A stretch of 64,000 nt of DNA from Streptomyces sp. NBC_01460 (GTDB lineage Bacteria > Actinomycetota > Actinomycetes > Streptomycetales > Streptomycetaceae), in assembly GCF_036227405.1 (NCBI RefSeq), contig NZ_CP109473.1:3906001-3970000 (forward strand). Direction: 5' to 3'. The position numbers and the translations under genes were made by a program. The notes under the pieces were generated by a model that had not been told where the DNA came from, made no database searches, and was given only the letters and a program-made list of their open reading frames with translations. This document shows positions 15,679-25,516 of the stretch, piece by piece. Position 1 is the first letter of the stretch, and every line of letters starts with the position of its first letter.

Positions 15679-18186
15679 ATGTCTGCCTGCGTCCCTACCC
15701 GCGACGACCACTCATCCCGCAAGGCGCGCCCTTCCCGCGCCTCGGGATTCAAGCGTCCACACAGTCCGCCGCCACCGCCCCGTCGCGGACGCTTCCGCGT
15801 CTCGGGCGCCGATCTGTCCGCATCGATCACTGTCTTCCTGATCGCCGTTCCCATGTCGCTCGGTCTCGCCGTAGCCATGGACGCCCCCCTCGCCGCCGGT
15901 CTGGTCTCGGCCGCGATCGGCGGCATCGTCGCCGGGCTTCTGGGCGGCACCCCTCTCCAAGTCAGTGGGCCCTCCGCCGGACTGACCGTGGTGACAGCCG
16001 AGTTGATCCAGATCTACGGCTGGCGCACCACCTGCGCGATCACCGTCGGGGCGGGGCTCCTGCAGATCCTGCTGGGTTCGCTGAGAGCGGCCCGCAGCGC
16101 TCTCGCCGTCAGCCCCGCCATCGTCCACGGCACACTCGCGGGTATCGGCGTGGCCATCGCTCTCGCTCAGCTGCACATCGTGCTCGGCGAGGCGCCGCAG
16201 AGCTCCGCCCTCGACAACGTGCTCGCGCTACCGGCCCACTTGGCGCAGTTCGAGCCGGCGGCGCCTCTCATCGGAGCGCTCACGATCGCCCTCCTCGTCG
16301 TCTGGCCGCGTCTGCCCGGACGACTCGGAGCCTCGCTCGGCAGAATCCCTGCCGCACTCGCCGCCGTGGTCGTTGCCACCGCGGTGGCCGCCGTGGCAAC
16401 CCCCGGGATCGCCAGGGTGGACCTGCCGTCATGGCGCTCGCACGCACTGCCCGAGCTGCCGCAGGGCCCGGTTGCCGGTCTGGCGGCAGCGGTGTTCACG
16501 GTCATGCTGGTGGCCAGCCTCGAATCCCTGCTCGCCGCGGTCTCCGTGGACAAGCTGGCAGCGGACCGATCGACCACCACGCCGAAGAACGGATCCACGC
16601 CGCCCCCGCCGGTCGAGCGATCCGATCTCGACCGCGAGTTGCGGGCCCAGGGTGTCGCCAACGCGCTCTCGGGGCTGGCAGGAGGACTCGCTGTATCCGG
16701 GGGCGCTGTACGCAGCTCCGCGAATGTGCGGGCGGGCGCGGAGAGCCGCGCCTCCACCGTGATGCACGGCGTCTGGGTGCTCCTGGCGGCCGTTCTGCTG
16801 GTCACCGCGCTCGAGTGGATTCCCCTGGCGGCGCTCGCCGCCCTCGTCATGGTGGTGGGTATCCAGATGGTCAGCTTCGCCCACATCCGCAAGGTCCACA
16901 GACATCGGGAGTTCCTGGTCTACGGCGCGACGATCAGCGGCGTGATCCTCGCCGGGGTCCTCGAGGGTGTGGCGATCGGCATCGTCGTGGCAGTGGCCGT
17001 CGCCCTGCACCGGCTTGCCCGGACGAGGATCACCGTGACGGAGCAGGACGGCCGCTACCTCGTGTCCGCCCGCGGTCAGCTGACCTTCCTGGCCGTACCC
17101 CGCCTCAGCCGCCTGCTCGGACGACTCCCGCACGGGGTCGACGCCGTGGTCGAGCTGGACGGCTTCTTCATGGACCACGCCGCGTACGAGACGATCCAGG
17201 ACTGGTACGCGGCGCAGACAGCGATGGGCGGCCGGATCGAGTTCACCGGGCGTTCCGGCGGCCGGATCGCCGAGCCCGCATCGGCGGCCCACTCCTGCTG
17301 CCGACCATGGACCCCGTGGCGTAACCACCACTGTCACGACCGTGCGCAGGACGCCAGGCCGACCACCGCCGTGGCCGCTACGCAGACCGCCCCGGAGACC
17401 CCTCCCACGGACCGGGCCGCGTCCTCCCGCCATCGGCACGGCGCCCATCGCCTCCTCAGCGGCCTCAGTTCGTTCCAGCGGACCACGGCCCCGCTGGTCC
17501 GGGAAGAGCTGGCCAGACTGGCTGCCGAAGGACAGCGGCCTTCGCAGCTGTTCCTCACCTGTGCCGACTCCCGTCTGGTCACCAGCATGATCACGGCGAG
17601 CGGCCCGGGAGACCTCTTCACCGTGCGGAACGTCGGCAATCTGGTGCCACCGCCGGGCACCGGTGACGAGTCGAGCAACGACGATTCCGTGGCTGCCGCC
17701 ATCGAGTACGCCGTGGACGTGCTGGAGGTCGAGTCCATCACCGTGTGCGGCCACTCCGGATGCGGGGCGATGCAAGCCTTGTTGGGCGCGGCGCCGGACA
17801 CTCCCCGGACACCGCTGTGGCGCTGGCTGCGGCACGGCCTGCCGAGCCTGGAACGCATGCGCTCGCGCCATCACTCCTGGGCGCGCATCGCCGGACGGCT
17901 GCCTACCGACGCGATCGAGCAGCTCTGTCTGACCAACGTGGTCCAGCAACTCGAGCACCTGCGTGCGCACGAGTCGGTGGCACGCAGGCTGGCGGCCGGC
18001 ACCCTGCAACTGCACGGCATGTACTTCCATGTCGGTGAGGCGCAGGCCTATCTGCTGACGGAGGGCGCCAGCTCCGGAACCGGGCCCGATGAGGTCTTCG
18101 TCCGGGTCGCCCCGGGCGCGGAATGGAGTGCGGAGTCCGGCGCCGAAGCGCTGCACGCCGCCCCCGGCACCACCGTCGGCGCCTGA
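15679..18186 (+). CDS. SulP-family anion transporter fused to a beta-carbonic anhydrase
   Basis: An 835-residue fusion. Residues about 45-430 form the SulP membrane domain (ITVFLIAVPMSLGLAVAMDAPL, then QVSGPSAGLTV), about 450-545 a STAS domain, then a Cys/His-rich linker, and about 600-820 a beta-class carbonic anhydrase with zinc ligands Cys628 (CADSR), His692 and Cys695 (CGHSGCGAM) and the Asp630/Arg632 dyad. The arrangement implies uptake of bicarbonate, or another anion, coupled to CO2 interconversion at the inner face. GGAGGAGACGGG precedes the ATG. It stands alone upstream of acs and may feed carboxylation reactions; that link is inference. Confidence 0.92.
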   Translation: MSACVPTRDDHSSRKARPSRASGFKRPHSPPPPPRRGRFRVSGADLSASITVFLIAVPMSLGLAVAMDAPLAAGLVSAAIGGIVAGLLGGTPLQVSGPSAGLTVVTAELIQIYGWRTTCAITVGAGLLQILLGSLRAARSALAVSPAIVHGTLAGIGVAIALAQLHIVLGEAPQSSALDNVLALPAHLAQFEPAAPLIGALTIALLVVWPRLPGRLGASLGRIPAALAAVVVATAVAAVATPGIARVDLPSWRSHALPELPQGPVAGLAAAVFTVMLVASLESLLAAVSVDKLAADRSTTTPKNGSTPPPPVERSDLDRELRAQGVANALSGLAGGLAVSGGAVRSSANVRAGAESRASTVMHGVWVLLAAVLLVTALEWIPLAALAALVMVVGIQMVSFAHIRKVHRHREFLVYGATISGVILAGVLEGVAIGIVVAVAVALHRLARTRITVTEQDGRYLVSARGQLTFLAVPRLSRLLGRLPHGVDAVVELDGFFMDHAAYETIQDWYAAQTAMGGRIEFTGRSGGRIAEPASAAHSCCRPWTPWRNHHCHDRAQDARPTTAVAATQTAPETPPTDRAASSRHRHGAHRLLSGLSSFQRTTAPLVREELARLAAEGQRPSQLFLTCADSRLVTSMITASGPGDLFTVRNVGNLVPPPGTGDESSNDDSVAAAIEYAVDVLEVESITVCGHSGCGAMQALLGAAPDTPRTPLWRWLRHGLPSLERMRSRHHSWARIAGRLPTDAIEQLCLTNVVQQLEHLRAHESVARRLAAGTLQLHGMYFHVGEAQAYLLTEGASSGTGPDEVFVRVAPGAEWSAESGAEALHAAPGTTVGA

Positions 18187-18384
18187 ACCACTCCCCTACC
18201 CGGTCCGTGAGACCTTGTGGTCCCGCTTTCGCGACGCAGAGCGCTGCTCGTGGAAGCGGGACCTCTGACTCCTCAACACGGGACACAGGTCTAAACCAAT
18301 TCCCGGCAGGCACTTGTCACCTGGCCCGCGGCCTGATGAGCTGTCCTCCGGGACACAACGGACACCCTGGGAATGGGAGATGTC

Positions 18385-18435
18385 GTGAGTAACGAAAGCC
18401 TGGCCAATCTGCTCGAGGAGGAGACCGCAGCATGA
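18385..18435 (+). CDS. 16-residue upstream ORF overlapping acs (N-terminus mimic)
   Basis: GTG-initiated ORF encoding [16 protein letters not shown], with GGGAGA four bases upstream. Its stop overlaps the acs start as ATGA, and its last codons contain the GGAGGA that would be the acs SD. The peptide resembles the acs N-terminus ([16 protein letters not shown]), and as I recall many streptomycete Acs proteins begin with this very SNESLANLL sequence. I infer a partial duplication of the acs 5' end that left a coupled leader peptide. It may tune acs translation. Confidence 0.6.
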   Translation: MSNESLANLLEEETAA

Positions 18436-20390
18436 GCGAGCCTTCCTCTCTCTCCAATCTGCTCAAGGAGGAGCGGCGGTTCGCGCCGCCTGCCGATCTG
18501 GCCGCGAACGCCAATGTGACGGCGGAGGCGTACGAGCGGGCCGAGGCGGACAGGCTGGGCTTCTGGGCCGAGCAGGCCCGCCGCCTGTCCTGGGCCACGG
18601 AGCCGACCGAGACCCTGGACTGGAGCAATCCGCCCTTCGCGAAGTGGTTCGCGGACGGGAAGCTCAACGTCGCGTACAACTGTGTGGACCGGCACGTCGA
18701 GGCGGGTAACGGCGACCGGGTCGCCATCCACTTCGAGGGCGAGCCCGGCGACAGCCGCGCGATCACCTACGCGCAGCTGAAGGACGAGGTCTCCCGCGCC
18801 GCGAACGCGCTGACCGAGCTCGGTGTCACCCGGGGCGACCGGGTCGCCGTCTACCTGCCGATGATCCCCGAGGCCGCCGTCGCGATGCTGGCCTGCGCCC
18901 GCATCGGCGCGGCGCACTCGGTGGTCTTCGGCGGCTTCTCCGCCGACGCGATCGCCGCCCGTATCCAGGACGCGGACGCCAAGGTCGTCATCACCGCCGA
19001 CGGCGGCTACCGCCGCGGCAAGCCCTCCGCCCTCAAGCCCGCGGTGGACGACGCCGTCTCGCGCATCGACAGCGTCGAGCACGTCCTGGTGGTCCGGCGT
19101 ACCGGGCAGGACACCGCCTGGGTCGAGGGCCGGGACGTGTGGTGGCACGAGATCACCGCACGGCAGCCGGCCGAGCACACCCCGCAGGCCTTCGACGCCG
19201 AGCAGCCGCTGTTCGTGCTCTACACGTCGGGGACGACAGGCAAGCCGAAGGGCATCCTGCACACCTCGGGCGGATACCTCACCCAGGCGGCGTACACGCA
19301 TCACGCGGTGTTCGACCTCAAGCCCGAGTCCGATGTGTACTGGTGCACCGCCGACATCGGCTGGGTGACCGGGCACTCCTACATCGTCTACGGCCCGCTG
19401 GCCAACGGCGCGACCCAGGTCATGTACGAGGGGACTCCCGACACCCCGCACCAGGGGCGCTTCTGGGAGATCGTCCAGAAGTACGGCGTGACGATCCTCT
19501 ACACCGCGCCGACCGCGATCCGCACGTTCATGAAGTGGGGCGACGACATCCCCGCGAAGTACGACCTCACCTCCCTGCGGGTCCTCGGCTCGGTCGGTGA
19601 GCCGATCAACCCCGAGGCGTGGATCTGGTACCGCAAGCACATCGGCGCCGACACCTGCCCGATCGTGGACACCTGGTGGCAGACCGAGACCGGCGCCATG
19701 ATGATCTCACCGCTCCCCGGGGTCACCGAGACCAAGCCCGGCTCCGCCCAGCGCGCCCTGCCCGGCATCTGCGCCACCGTCGTGGACGACGAGGCCCGCG
19801 AGGTACCCGACGGCGGAGGCGGCTACCTCGTCCTGACCCAGCCCTGGCCCTCGATGCTGCGCACCATCTGGGGCGACGACCAGCGGTTCATCGACACCTA
19901 CTGGTCACGCTTCGAAGGCAAGTACTTCGCCGGCGACGGTGCCAAGAAGGACGAGGACGGCGACATCTGGCTGCTGGGCCGGGTGGACGACGTCATGCTC
20001 GTCTCCGGCCACAACATCTCCACCACCGAGGTCGAGTCCGCCCTCGTCTCCCACCCCTCGGTCGCCGAGGCCGCCGTCGTAGGCGCCAACGACGAGACGA
20101 CCGGCCAAGCCATCGTCGCCTTCGTCATCCTGCGCGGCACCGCCACCGCCTCCGAGGAACTCGTCGCAGAGCTCCGCAACCACGTCGGCACCACCCTCGG
20201 ACCCATCGCGAAGCCCAAGCGGGTCCTCCCGGTCGCCGAACTCCCCAAGACCCGCTCCGGCAAGATCATGCGCCGCCTCCTGCGCGACGTCGCCGAAAAC
20301 CGCGAACTCGGCGACGTCACCACCCTCACCGACTCCTCCGTCATGTCCCTCATCCAGACACAACTGCCCTCCGCTTCCTCGGAGGACTAG
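18432..20390 (+). CDS. acs: Acetyl-CoA synthetase (AMP-forming)
   Basis: A 652-residue ANL-superfamily ligase that activates acetate to acetyl-AMP and then acetyl-CoA. The P-loop is [12 protein letters not shown], the A5 region is DTWWQTETG, and Lys611 in TRSGKIMRR is the acylation-sensitive catalytic lysine used in Pat/CobB control. Length is typical. The ATG overlaps the upstream ORF stop and has GGAGGA about 10 bases ahead. A hairpin terminator follows at 20449-20475. The acetylation-based control is known for the family, not seen here. Confidence 0.97.
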   Translation: MSEPSSLSNLLKEERRFAPPADLAANANVTAEAYERAEADRLGFWAEQARRLSWATEPTETLDWSNPPFAKWFADGKLNVAYNCVDRHVEAGNGDRVAIHFEGEPGDSRAITYAQLKDEVSRAANALTELGVTRGDRVAVYLPMIPEAAVAMLACARIGAAHSVVFGGFSADAIAARIQDADAKVVITADGGYRRGKPSALKPAVDDAVSRIDSVEHVLVVRRTGQDTAWVEGRDVWWHEITARQPAEHTPQAFDAEQPLFVLYTSGTTGKPKGILHTSGGYLTQAAYTHHAVFDLKPESDVYWCTADIGWVTGHSYIVYGPLANGATQVMYEGTPDTPHQGRFWEIVQKYGVTILYTAPTAIRTFMKWGDDIPAKYDLTSLRVLGSVGEPINPEAWIWYRKHIGADTCPIVDTWWQTETGAMMISPLPGVTETKPGSAQRALPGICATVVDDEAREVPDGGGGYLVLTQPWPSMLRTIWGDDQRFIDTYWSRFEGKYFAGDGAKKDEDGDIWLLGRVDDVMLVSGHNISTTEVESALVSHPSVAEAAVVGANDETTGQAIVAFVILRGTATASEELVAELRNHVGTTLGPIAKPKRVLPVAELPKTRSGKIMRRLLRDVAENRELGDVTTLTDSSVMSLIQTQLPSASSED

Positions 20391-20871
20391 GGCACAGGGG
20401 ACGGCAGGCGTACCTCCTTCTGGAGCAGGTCCGTCCGCACGCCGTCGAGGGCACCCGGAAGCTGTCCGGGTGCCCTTTCCCGTGCCCTGGATCCTGTGTC
20501 CCGGAGCGCAAGGTGCGGCTCAGGCACGTTCAGGCCGGCGCAGGCCCCGTGCCCGCAACGCCCAGGAAGCAGTCGGTGTCGGTACACGCCGTCAGGCGGC
20601 GGCCGACGAATCCGGATAGGTTTCCGACAGCCCAGGTAGAGTGGTTCTTCGTCAGCGGAACGCGTCGGCCGAGCACATCGGGTGCGCTTAGCGTGTACGC
20701 GAGCACGTCAGGTGCGTTGTACATCCGCGCCGACAGGCCGACACGAGTACGCCGCGAGAAGCGCACCGCGACAACTTCACAAGAAAATCTCCACAGGGGC
20801 GCCGGGAAGTCTGGTCGGCATGTGAATCCGCCATGCCACCACTGCCGCAATCCGACCCGGAGGTCTCCCTC
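20391..20871. other. acs-nhaA intergenic region
   Basis: About 480 bases with the acs terminator at its left end. The rest, including an AT-richer stretch around 20760-20830, holds no supportable ORF and presumably carries the nhaA promoter. Confidence 0.6.
20449..20475 (+). terminator. acs terminator hairpin
   Basis: GGGCACCCGGA and TCCGGGTGCCC form a perfect 11-bp stem with a 5-base loop (AGCTG), followed by TTT, 58 bases past the acs stop. Confidence 0.8.
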
Positions 20872-22272
20872 GTGGCCCCGCCCGTACCCCCGCCCGGCCG
20901 CCGCACCCTGCTGGGCCGGCTCTCCCTCCCCGAGCGCAATTACGTCGCCGAGGCCCTGCGCACCGAGACGGTCGGCGGAGTCCTCCTGCTGGTCGCGGCC
21001 GTCGCCGCGCTGATCTGGGCGAACACCTTCGGTTCCGGCTACGCGTCCGCGAGCCACTTCCACTTCGGCCCGGGAGCACTGGGGCTGAACCTCTCGGTCG
21101 CCCACTGGGCGGCCGACGGGCTCCTCGCCGTCTTCTTCTTCGTCGCGGGCGTGGAGCTCAAGCGTGAGCTGGTCGCCGGTGAACTGCGAGACCCACGGGC
21201 GGCGGCCCTACCGGTCGCCGCGGCCCTCTGCGGCATGGCGGTCCCCGCCGTCGTCTATACGCTGACCGCAGCCCTGGGTGGAGGTTCCTTCTCCGGCTGG
21301 GCCGTCCCCACCGCCACCGACATCGCGTTCGCCCTCGCCGTGCTCGCGGTCATCGGCACCTCGCTGCCGGCCGCGCTGCGTGCCTTCCTGCTGACGCTCG
21401 CCGTCGTCGACGACCTCTTCGCGATCCTCATCATCGCGGTCTTCTTCACCGAGAACATCAACTTCCTGGCGCTCGGCGGCGCCTTCGCCGGTCTGCTCGT
21501 GTTCTACGTCCTGCTGCGCACAGAAGTACGGGGCTGGTACATCTACCTCCCGCTCGCCCTCGTCATCTGGGGGCTGATGTACAACAGCGGTGTCCACGCC
21601 ACGATCGCCGGCGTCGCCATGGGCCTCATGCTGCGCTGCACCCGCCGCGAGGGGGAGGCGCACTCCCCGGGTGAGCACATCGAACATCTCGTGCGCCCGG
21701 TGTCGGCCGGTGTCGCGGTCCCGCTCTTCGCCCTGTTCTCGGCCGGCGTCACCCTCAAGGGCGATGCCCTGGCCGGCGTCTTCACCCGGCCCGAAACGCT
21801 CGGAGTGGTCCTCGGTCTGGTCGTCGGCAAGACCATCGGCATCTTCGGTGGCACCTGGCTCGTCACCCGCTTCACCCGGGCCGAACTGAACAAGGACCTG
21901 GCCTGGGCGGACGTCTTCGCCGTTGCCACGCTGGCCGGTATCGGATTCACCGTTTCGCTGCTCATCGGAGAGCTCGCCTTCGCCGGCGACGAGGACATGA
22001 TCAACGAGGTCAAGGCCGCGGTCCTCATCGGTTCCCTCATCGCCGCCGTACTCTCCGGTGTACTGCTGAAACTGCGGGTACGCAGATACAGGACGCTGTA
22101 CGAGGCGGAGGAGCGCGACGAGGACGAATCGGGGGTGCCCGACGTCTACGAGCAGGACGATCCCGAGTACCACCTGCGCATGGCCGCGATCCACGAGAGG
22201 AAGGCTGCCGAGCACCGCCGCCTTGCCGAACGGGCGGGGGCAGCGAGCAGCAAGCCGGACAGTCCGGCATGA
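20872..22272 (+). CDS. nhaA: Na+/H+ antiporter NhaA
   Basis: A 466-residue NhaA antiporter with about 11-12 membrane helices. The ion-binding aspartates of the family are present: ATDIAFAL and the VVDDLFAI pair. LLAVFFFVAGVELKREL and the late GIGFTVSLLI are further signatures. The last 60 residues are a charged cytoplasmic tail (YRTLYEAEERDEDE) with coiled-coil character, longer than in E. coli. I chose the GTG at 20872 because GGAGG lies eight bases upstream; an ATG at 20833 would add 13 residues but has no SD. It exports Na+ at alkaline pH and may be cotranscribed with the holin-family gene 39 bases downstream. Confidence 0.95.
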   Translation: MAPPVPPPGRRTLLGRLSLPERNYVAEALRTETVGGVLLLVAAVAALIWANTFGSGYASASHFHFGPGALGLNLSVAHWAADGLLAVFFFVAGVELKRELVAGELRDPRAAALPVAAALCGMAVPAVVYTLTAALGGGSFSGWAVPTATDIAFALAVLAVIGTSLPAALRAFLLTLAVVDDLFAILIIAVFFTENINFLALGGAFAGLLVFYVLLRTEVRGWYIYLPLALVIWGLMYNSGVHATIAGVAMGLMLRCTRREGEAHSPGEHIEHLVRPVSAGVAVPLFALFSAGVTLKGDALAGVFTRPETLGVVLGLVVGKTIGIFGGTWLVTRFTRAELNKDLAWADVFAVATLAGIGFTVSLLIGELAFAGDEDMINEVKAAVLIGSLIAAVLSGVLLKLRVRRYRTLYEAEERDEDESGVPDVYEQDDPEYHLRMAAIHERKAAEHRRLAERAGAASSKPDSPA

Positions 22273-22311
22273 TCTGACATCGGATGTACCAAAGAGAAGA
22301 GGGAGTCAGGG

Positions 22312-22842
22312 ATGAGCGACCCCGGCAACTACGCGGGCAGCACCGACCGTAGTCTCGGACAGCTGTTCGCTTCGGCCACCGCTGAGATGTCCGCGCTGGT
22401 GCACGACGAGATCGCCCTTGCCAAGGCCGAGGTCCGTCAGGACGTCAAGCGCGGCGTGATCGGCAGTGTGGCGTTCATCGTCACGGGTGTGCTGATCCTG
22501 TTCTCGATCCCCGTGCTGAGCTTCGCCGCGGCGTACGGGATCCACAATCTCGGGCTCGGTCTCGCCTGGTCGTTCCTGATCGTCGGCGGGGCCTTCATCC
22601 TTCTGGGCATCCTGCTCGCCCTCTTCGGACTCGCCAAGTTCAAGAAGGTCAAGCCCCCGGAGAAGTCCATCGCGTCGGCCAAGCAGACCGCGGCCGTCCT
22701 GCAGGGCGTCAAGCCGCACCCCCGCCCTGTCGTCACCGCACGCGCGATCGAACAGGCGCAGGGCAGCACGCTCGCGGACAAGGCCATCGAGAGCCGCCCT
22801 GTCCAGGACAAGGCTCTCCCTGTGACACGCTCGTCCACATGA
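22312..22842 (+). CDS. Phage_holin_3_6 family membrane protein
   Basis: A 176-residue protein with an amphipathic N-terminal helix (SLGQLFASATAEMSALVHDE), two membrane helices (about 45-68 and 76-104), then a basic, flexible C-terminus. Family members are chromosomal in nearly all actinomycetes and are not evidence of a prophage despite the domain name; their role is unknown. AAAGAGAAGAGGGAG precedes the ATG. It overlaps the next gene by 4 bases (ATGA), so the pair is coupled, as I recall for Rv3669-Rv3670. Confidence 0.8.
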   Translation: MSDPGNYAGSTDRSLGQLFASATAEMSALVHDEIALAKAEVRQDVKRGVIGSVAFIVTGVLILFSIPVLSFAAAYGIHNLGLGLAWSFLIVGGAFILLGILLALFGLAKFKKVKPPEKSIASAKQTAAVLQGVKPHPRPVVTARAIEQAQGSTLADKAIESRPVQDKALPVTRSST

Positions 22843-23816
22843 CCGACCCCGATTTCAGCGCATCCGGTCCGGTGGGCCCGCTGGGGCCCGCTCCCGGTTC
22901 CGGCGGCCCCGTCCGCATCGACGGGCCCTGGACCCACCGTGACGTGGCGGCCAACGGCGCGCGCTTCCACATCGCCGAGCTCGGTGACGGCCCGCTGGTG
23001 CTGTTGCTCCACGGGTTCCCGCAGTTCTGGTGGACCTGGCGCCATCAGCTGACGGCCCTGGCCGACGCCGGGTACCGCGCGGTCGCCATGGACCTGCGTG
23101 GAGTCGGCGGCAGCGACCGCACGCCCCGGGGCTACGACCCGGCGAACCTGGCGCTCGACGTCACCGGCGTGATCCGCTCGCTCGGCGAGCCGGACGCGGC
23201 GCTCGTGGGCCACGACATGGGCGGCTACCTCGCCTGGACGGCCGCCGTGATGCGTCCGAAGCTGGTGCGGCGGCTCGTGGTGTCGTCGATGCCGCATCCG
23301 CGCCGCTGGCGTTCGTCGATGCTCTCGGACCTCGCGCAGTCCCGGGCCGGCTCGCACATCTGGGGCTTCCAGCGGCCCTGGGTCCCGGAGCGTCAGCTCG
23401 TGGCGGACGACGCCGCGTTGGTCGCCCGGATGATCCGCGACTGGTCGGGACCCCGCACCTCGGACTTCCCCGACGACAAGACGGTGGACGTCTACCGGCG
23501 GGCGATGTGCATCCCGTCGACGGCGCACTGCTCGATCGAGCCGTACCGCTGGATGGTGCGCTCCCTGGCCCGCCCGGACGGCGTGCAGTTCAACCGGCGG
23601 ATGAAGCGTCCGGTGCGCGTGCCCACGCTGCACCTTCACGGATCTCTCGACCCGGCGATCCGGACCCGTAGTTCAGCGGGGTCCGGCGAGTACGTAGAGG
23701 CGCCCTACCGGTGGCGGCTTTTCGACGGTCTGGGGCACTTCCCCCACGAGGAGGATCCGGCCGGGTTCTCGACCGAACTCATCAACTGGCTCAAGGACCC
23801 TGAGCCCGACCGGTAG
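22839..23816 (+). CDS. Alpha/beta hydrolase, epoxide-hydrolase-like
   Basis: A 325-residue alpha/beta-fold hydrolase. HGFPQFWWTW supplies the HGxP oxyanion motif; the nucleophile elbow VGHDMGGY has Asp rather than Ser, as in epoxide hydrolases and haloalkane dehalogenases; LHGSLDPAI holds the acid and DGLGHFPHEEDP the catalytic His. The cap region contains YRWM, with a tyrosine suited to epoxide binding. It is translationally coupled to the holin-family gene and is probably the counterpart of mycobacterial EphE. The substrate is unknown. Confidence 0.88.
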   Translation: MTDPDFSASGPVGPLGPAPGSGGPVRIDGPWTHRDVAANGARFHIAELGDGPLVLLLHGFPQFWWTWRHQLTALADAGYRAVAMDLRGVGGSDRTPRGYDPANLALDVTGVIRSLGEPDAALVGHDMGGYLAWTAAVMRPKLVRRLVVSSMPHPRRWRSSMLSDLAQSRAGSHIWGFQRPWVPERQLVADDAALVARMIRDWSGPRTSDFPDDKTVDVYRRAMCIPSTAHCSIEPYRWMVRSLARPDGVQFNRRMKRPVRVPTLHLHGSLDPAIRTRSSAGSGEYVEAPYRWRLFDGLGHFPHEEDPAGFSTELINWLKDPEPDR

Positions 23817-24219
23817 TCGAAACGCACAGGTGTCCGACGCACAGCCACGTGCCTGCCGCATAAGCCAATTGGCTGACTTGCGCACGATTACCGACCTTGG
23901 GTCACGGGCAGACGTCGGGGTATGGGCTGGACGCGCGACTTCGATGACGCAGCACGCAACCACCGCTCGACCGCTCTTGCCGGTCCGAGCATTCACGAGG
24001 GGGACGGCTCGCTGAGCCGGGTGCACGATGTGAGCGATTTCCATGATCTGCGGCTGGGAATTCCGCGCATTCTCCACCGCCGGGCACGCTGGGTGTCGGC
24101 ACGCCTGCGCCACCCCCGCGGATGACGTAGGGGCCGCAGGACGTCATGCCGTACGCACGCCCCGGGCCTCGGAGATCTTGAGGTCCGGGGCCCGTGCGTG
24201 ACCCCCGTACGTCAGGGCC
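23817..24219. other. Convergent intergenic region before marP
   Basis: About 400 bases. A 67-codon frame at 23922-24125 (MGWTRDFDDAARN...) has only moderate third-position GC and no SD, so I do not call it. The strong hairpin at 24153-24199 terminates from both sides. Confidence 0.5.
24153..24199. terminator. Bidirectional terminator, epoxide hydrolase / marP
   Basis: ACGCACG...CCCCGGGCCTC pairs with GAGGTCCGGGG...CGTGCGT, an interrupted stem of roughly 17 bp with a short AT-rich loop (GGAGATCTT). It sits between converging genes. Confidence 0.7.
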
Positions 24220-25425
24220 TCAGAGCGCACAGCCCTGGCTGTCGACCTCCTGGGCCGACGACTTGCCGATCTCGATGTCCTCACGGATCTCGTCGGCCGT
24301 GAGGGCGTAGCCCGTGTCCGGGTCGTCGAGGGACTTGGCGAACACCACTCCGTACACCTTGCCGTCCGGAGTGAGCAGCGGGCCACCGGAGTTGCCCTGG
24401 CGCACCGTCGCGTAGAGCGAGTAGACATCGCGCCGCACGGTGCCCCGGTGGTAGATGTCCGGGCCGTTGGCGTCGATACGGCCCCGGATGCGGGCGGAGC
24501 GCACGTCGTAGGCGCCGTTCTCCGGGAATCCGGCGACGATGGCGCTGTCGCCGCTCCCCGCGTCGTCGTCGGTGCCGGTGAAGCGCAGCGGCTCGGCGTC
24601 CAGGTCCGGGACGTCCAGTACGGCGATGTCCCGCTGCCAGTCGTAGAGGACGACCTTGGCGTCGTACAGCCGGCCCTCACCGCCGATCTGGACCGTCGGT
24701 TCGTCGACGCCGCCGACCACATGGGCGTTGGTCATCACGCGGCGGTCGGAGAAGACGAAACCGGTACCTTCGAGCACCTTGCCGCAGCCCGGCGCCATGC
24801 CGACGACCTTGACGATGGACTTCTTGGCGCGGGCGGCGACGGGGCTGCCGACGAGCGCCGGGTCGGGGGGCTCCACCTCGGTGATGGGCTCGTTGGCGAA
24901 GGGGCTGAAGACCTGCGGGAAGCCGTTCTGCGCCAGGACGGAGGAGAAGTCGGTGAACCAGGTCGAGGCCTGATCGGGCATCACCCGGGACACCCCGAGC
25001 AGGACCGAGGAGCTGCGGACCTCCTTGCCCAGGGTCGGCAGGGACGTACCGGCCAGTGCGGAGCCGATCAGCCAGGCGACCAGGAGCATGGCCACCACGT
25101 TGACCAGGGACCCGCCCGTGGCGTCCAGGGCGCGCGCCGGGGACCACGTGATGTACCGGCGGAGTCTGTTGCCGAGGTGCGTGGTGAACGCCTGGCCCAC
25201 CGAGGCGCACACGATCACGATCACGACCGCGACGATGGCGGCGGTGGAGGAGACTTCCGACCCGTCGGTCGCCTGGTCCCAGATGACCGGCAGCAGGTAG
25301 ACGGCCACGAGACCGCCGCCCAGGAAGCCGACCACGGACAGGATCCCGACGACGAAACCCTGGCGGTAGCCGATGACCGCGAACCACACGGCGCCGACCA
25401 GCAGCAGGATGTCCAGCACGTTCAC
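24220..25425 (-). CDS. marP: MarP-family membrane serine protease
   Basis: A 401-residue protease. Four N-terminal membrane helices of the colicin-V-production type (residues about 3-23, 27-47, 62-82 and 106-126) are followed by a periplasm-facing chymotrypsin-like domain with triad motifs TNAHVV, RDIAVLDV and GNSGGPL. Cysteines in PGCGKV and at the extreme C-terminus (QGCAL) match the disulfide that activates MarP in oxidative conditions. The M. tuberculosis homologue protects against acid by processing the peptidoglycan hydrolase RipA. The GTG start at 25425 lacks an SD. It is followed upstream on the same strand by nudix and nth genes. Confidence 0.92.
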   Translation of the reverse strand: MNVLDILLLVGAVWFAVIGYRQGFVVGILSVVGFLGGGLVAVYLLPVIWDQATDGSEVSSTAAIVAVVIVIVCASVGQAFTTHLGNRLRRYITWSPARALDATGGSLVNVVAMLLVAWLIGSALAGTSLPTLGKEVRSSSVLLGVSRVMPDQASTWFTDFSSVLAQNGFPQVFSPFANEPITEVEPPDPALVGSPVAARAKKSIVKVVGMAPGCGKVLEGTGFVFSDRRVMTNAHVVGGVDEPTVQIGGEGRLYDAKVVLYDWQRDIAVLDVPDLDAEPLRFTGTDDDAGSGDSAIVAGFPENGAYDVRSARIRGRIDANGPDIYHRGTVRRDVYSLYATVRQGNSGGPLLTPDGKVYGVVFAKSLDDPDTGYALTADEIREDIEIGKSSAQEVDSQGCAL

Positions 25426-25516
25426 CGTCTATAGCCTCGCAGATTCGTCACCTGGCCCGTCCGGTTCGACGGGGTCCGGGCCAGGCCCGGAACAGCGCAG
25501 CACGGGAGTCAGCCTG

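Noticed and set aside
22312..22842. Prophage signalled by a holin-family gene
   Set aside because: The family is a chromosomal actinobacterial membrane protein; no other phage gene is nearby.
23922..24125. Possible 67-codon gene after the epoxide hydrolase
   Set aside because: Third-position GC about 75 percent, lower than its neighbours, with no SD and no recognisable domain; left as unsupported.
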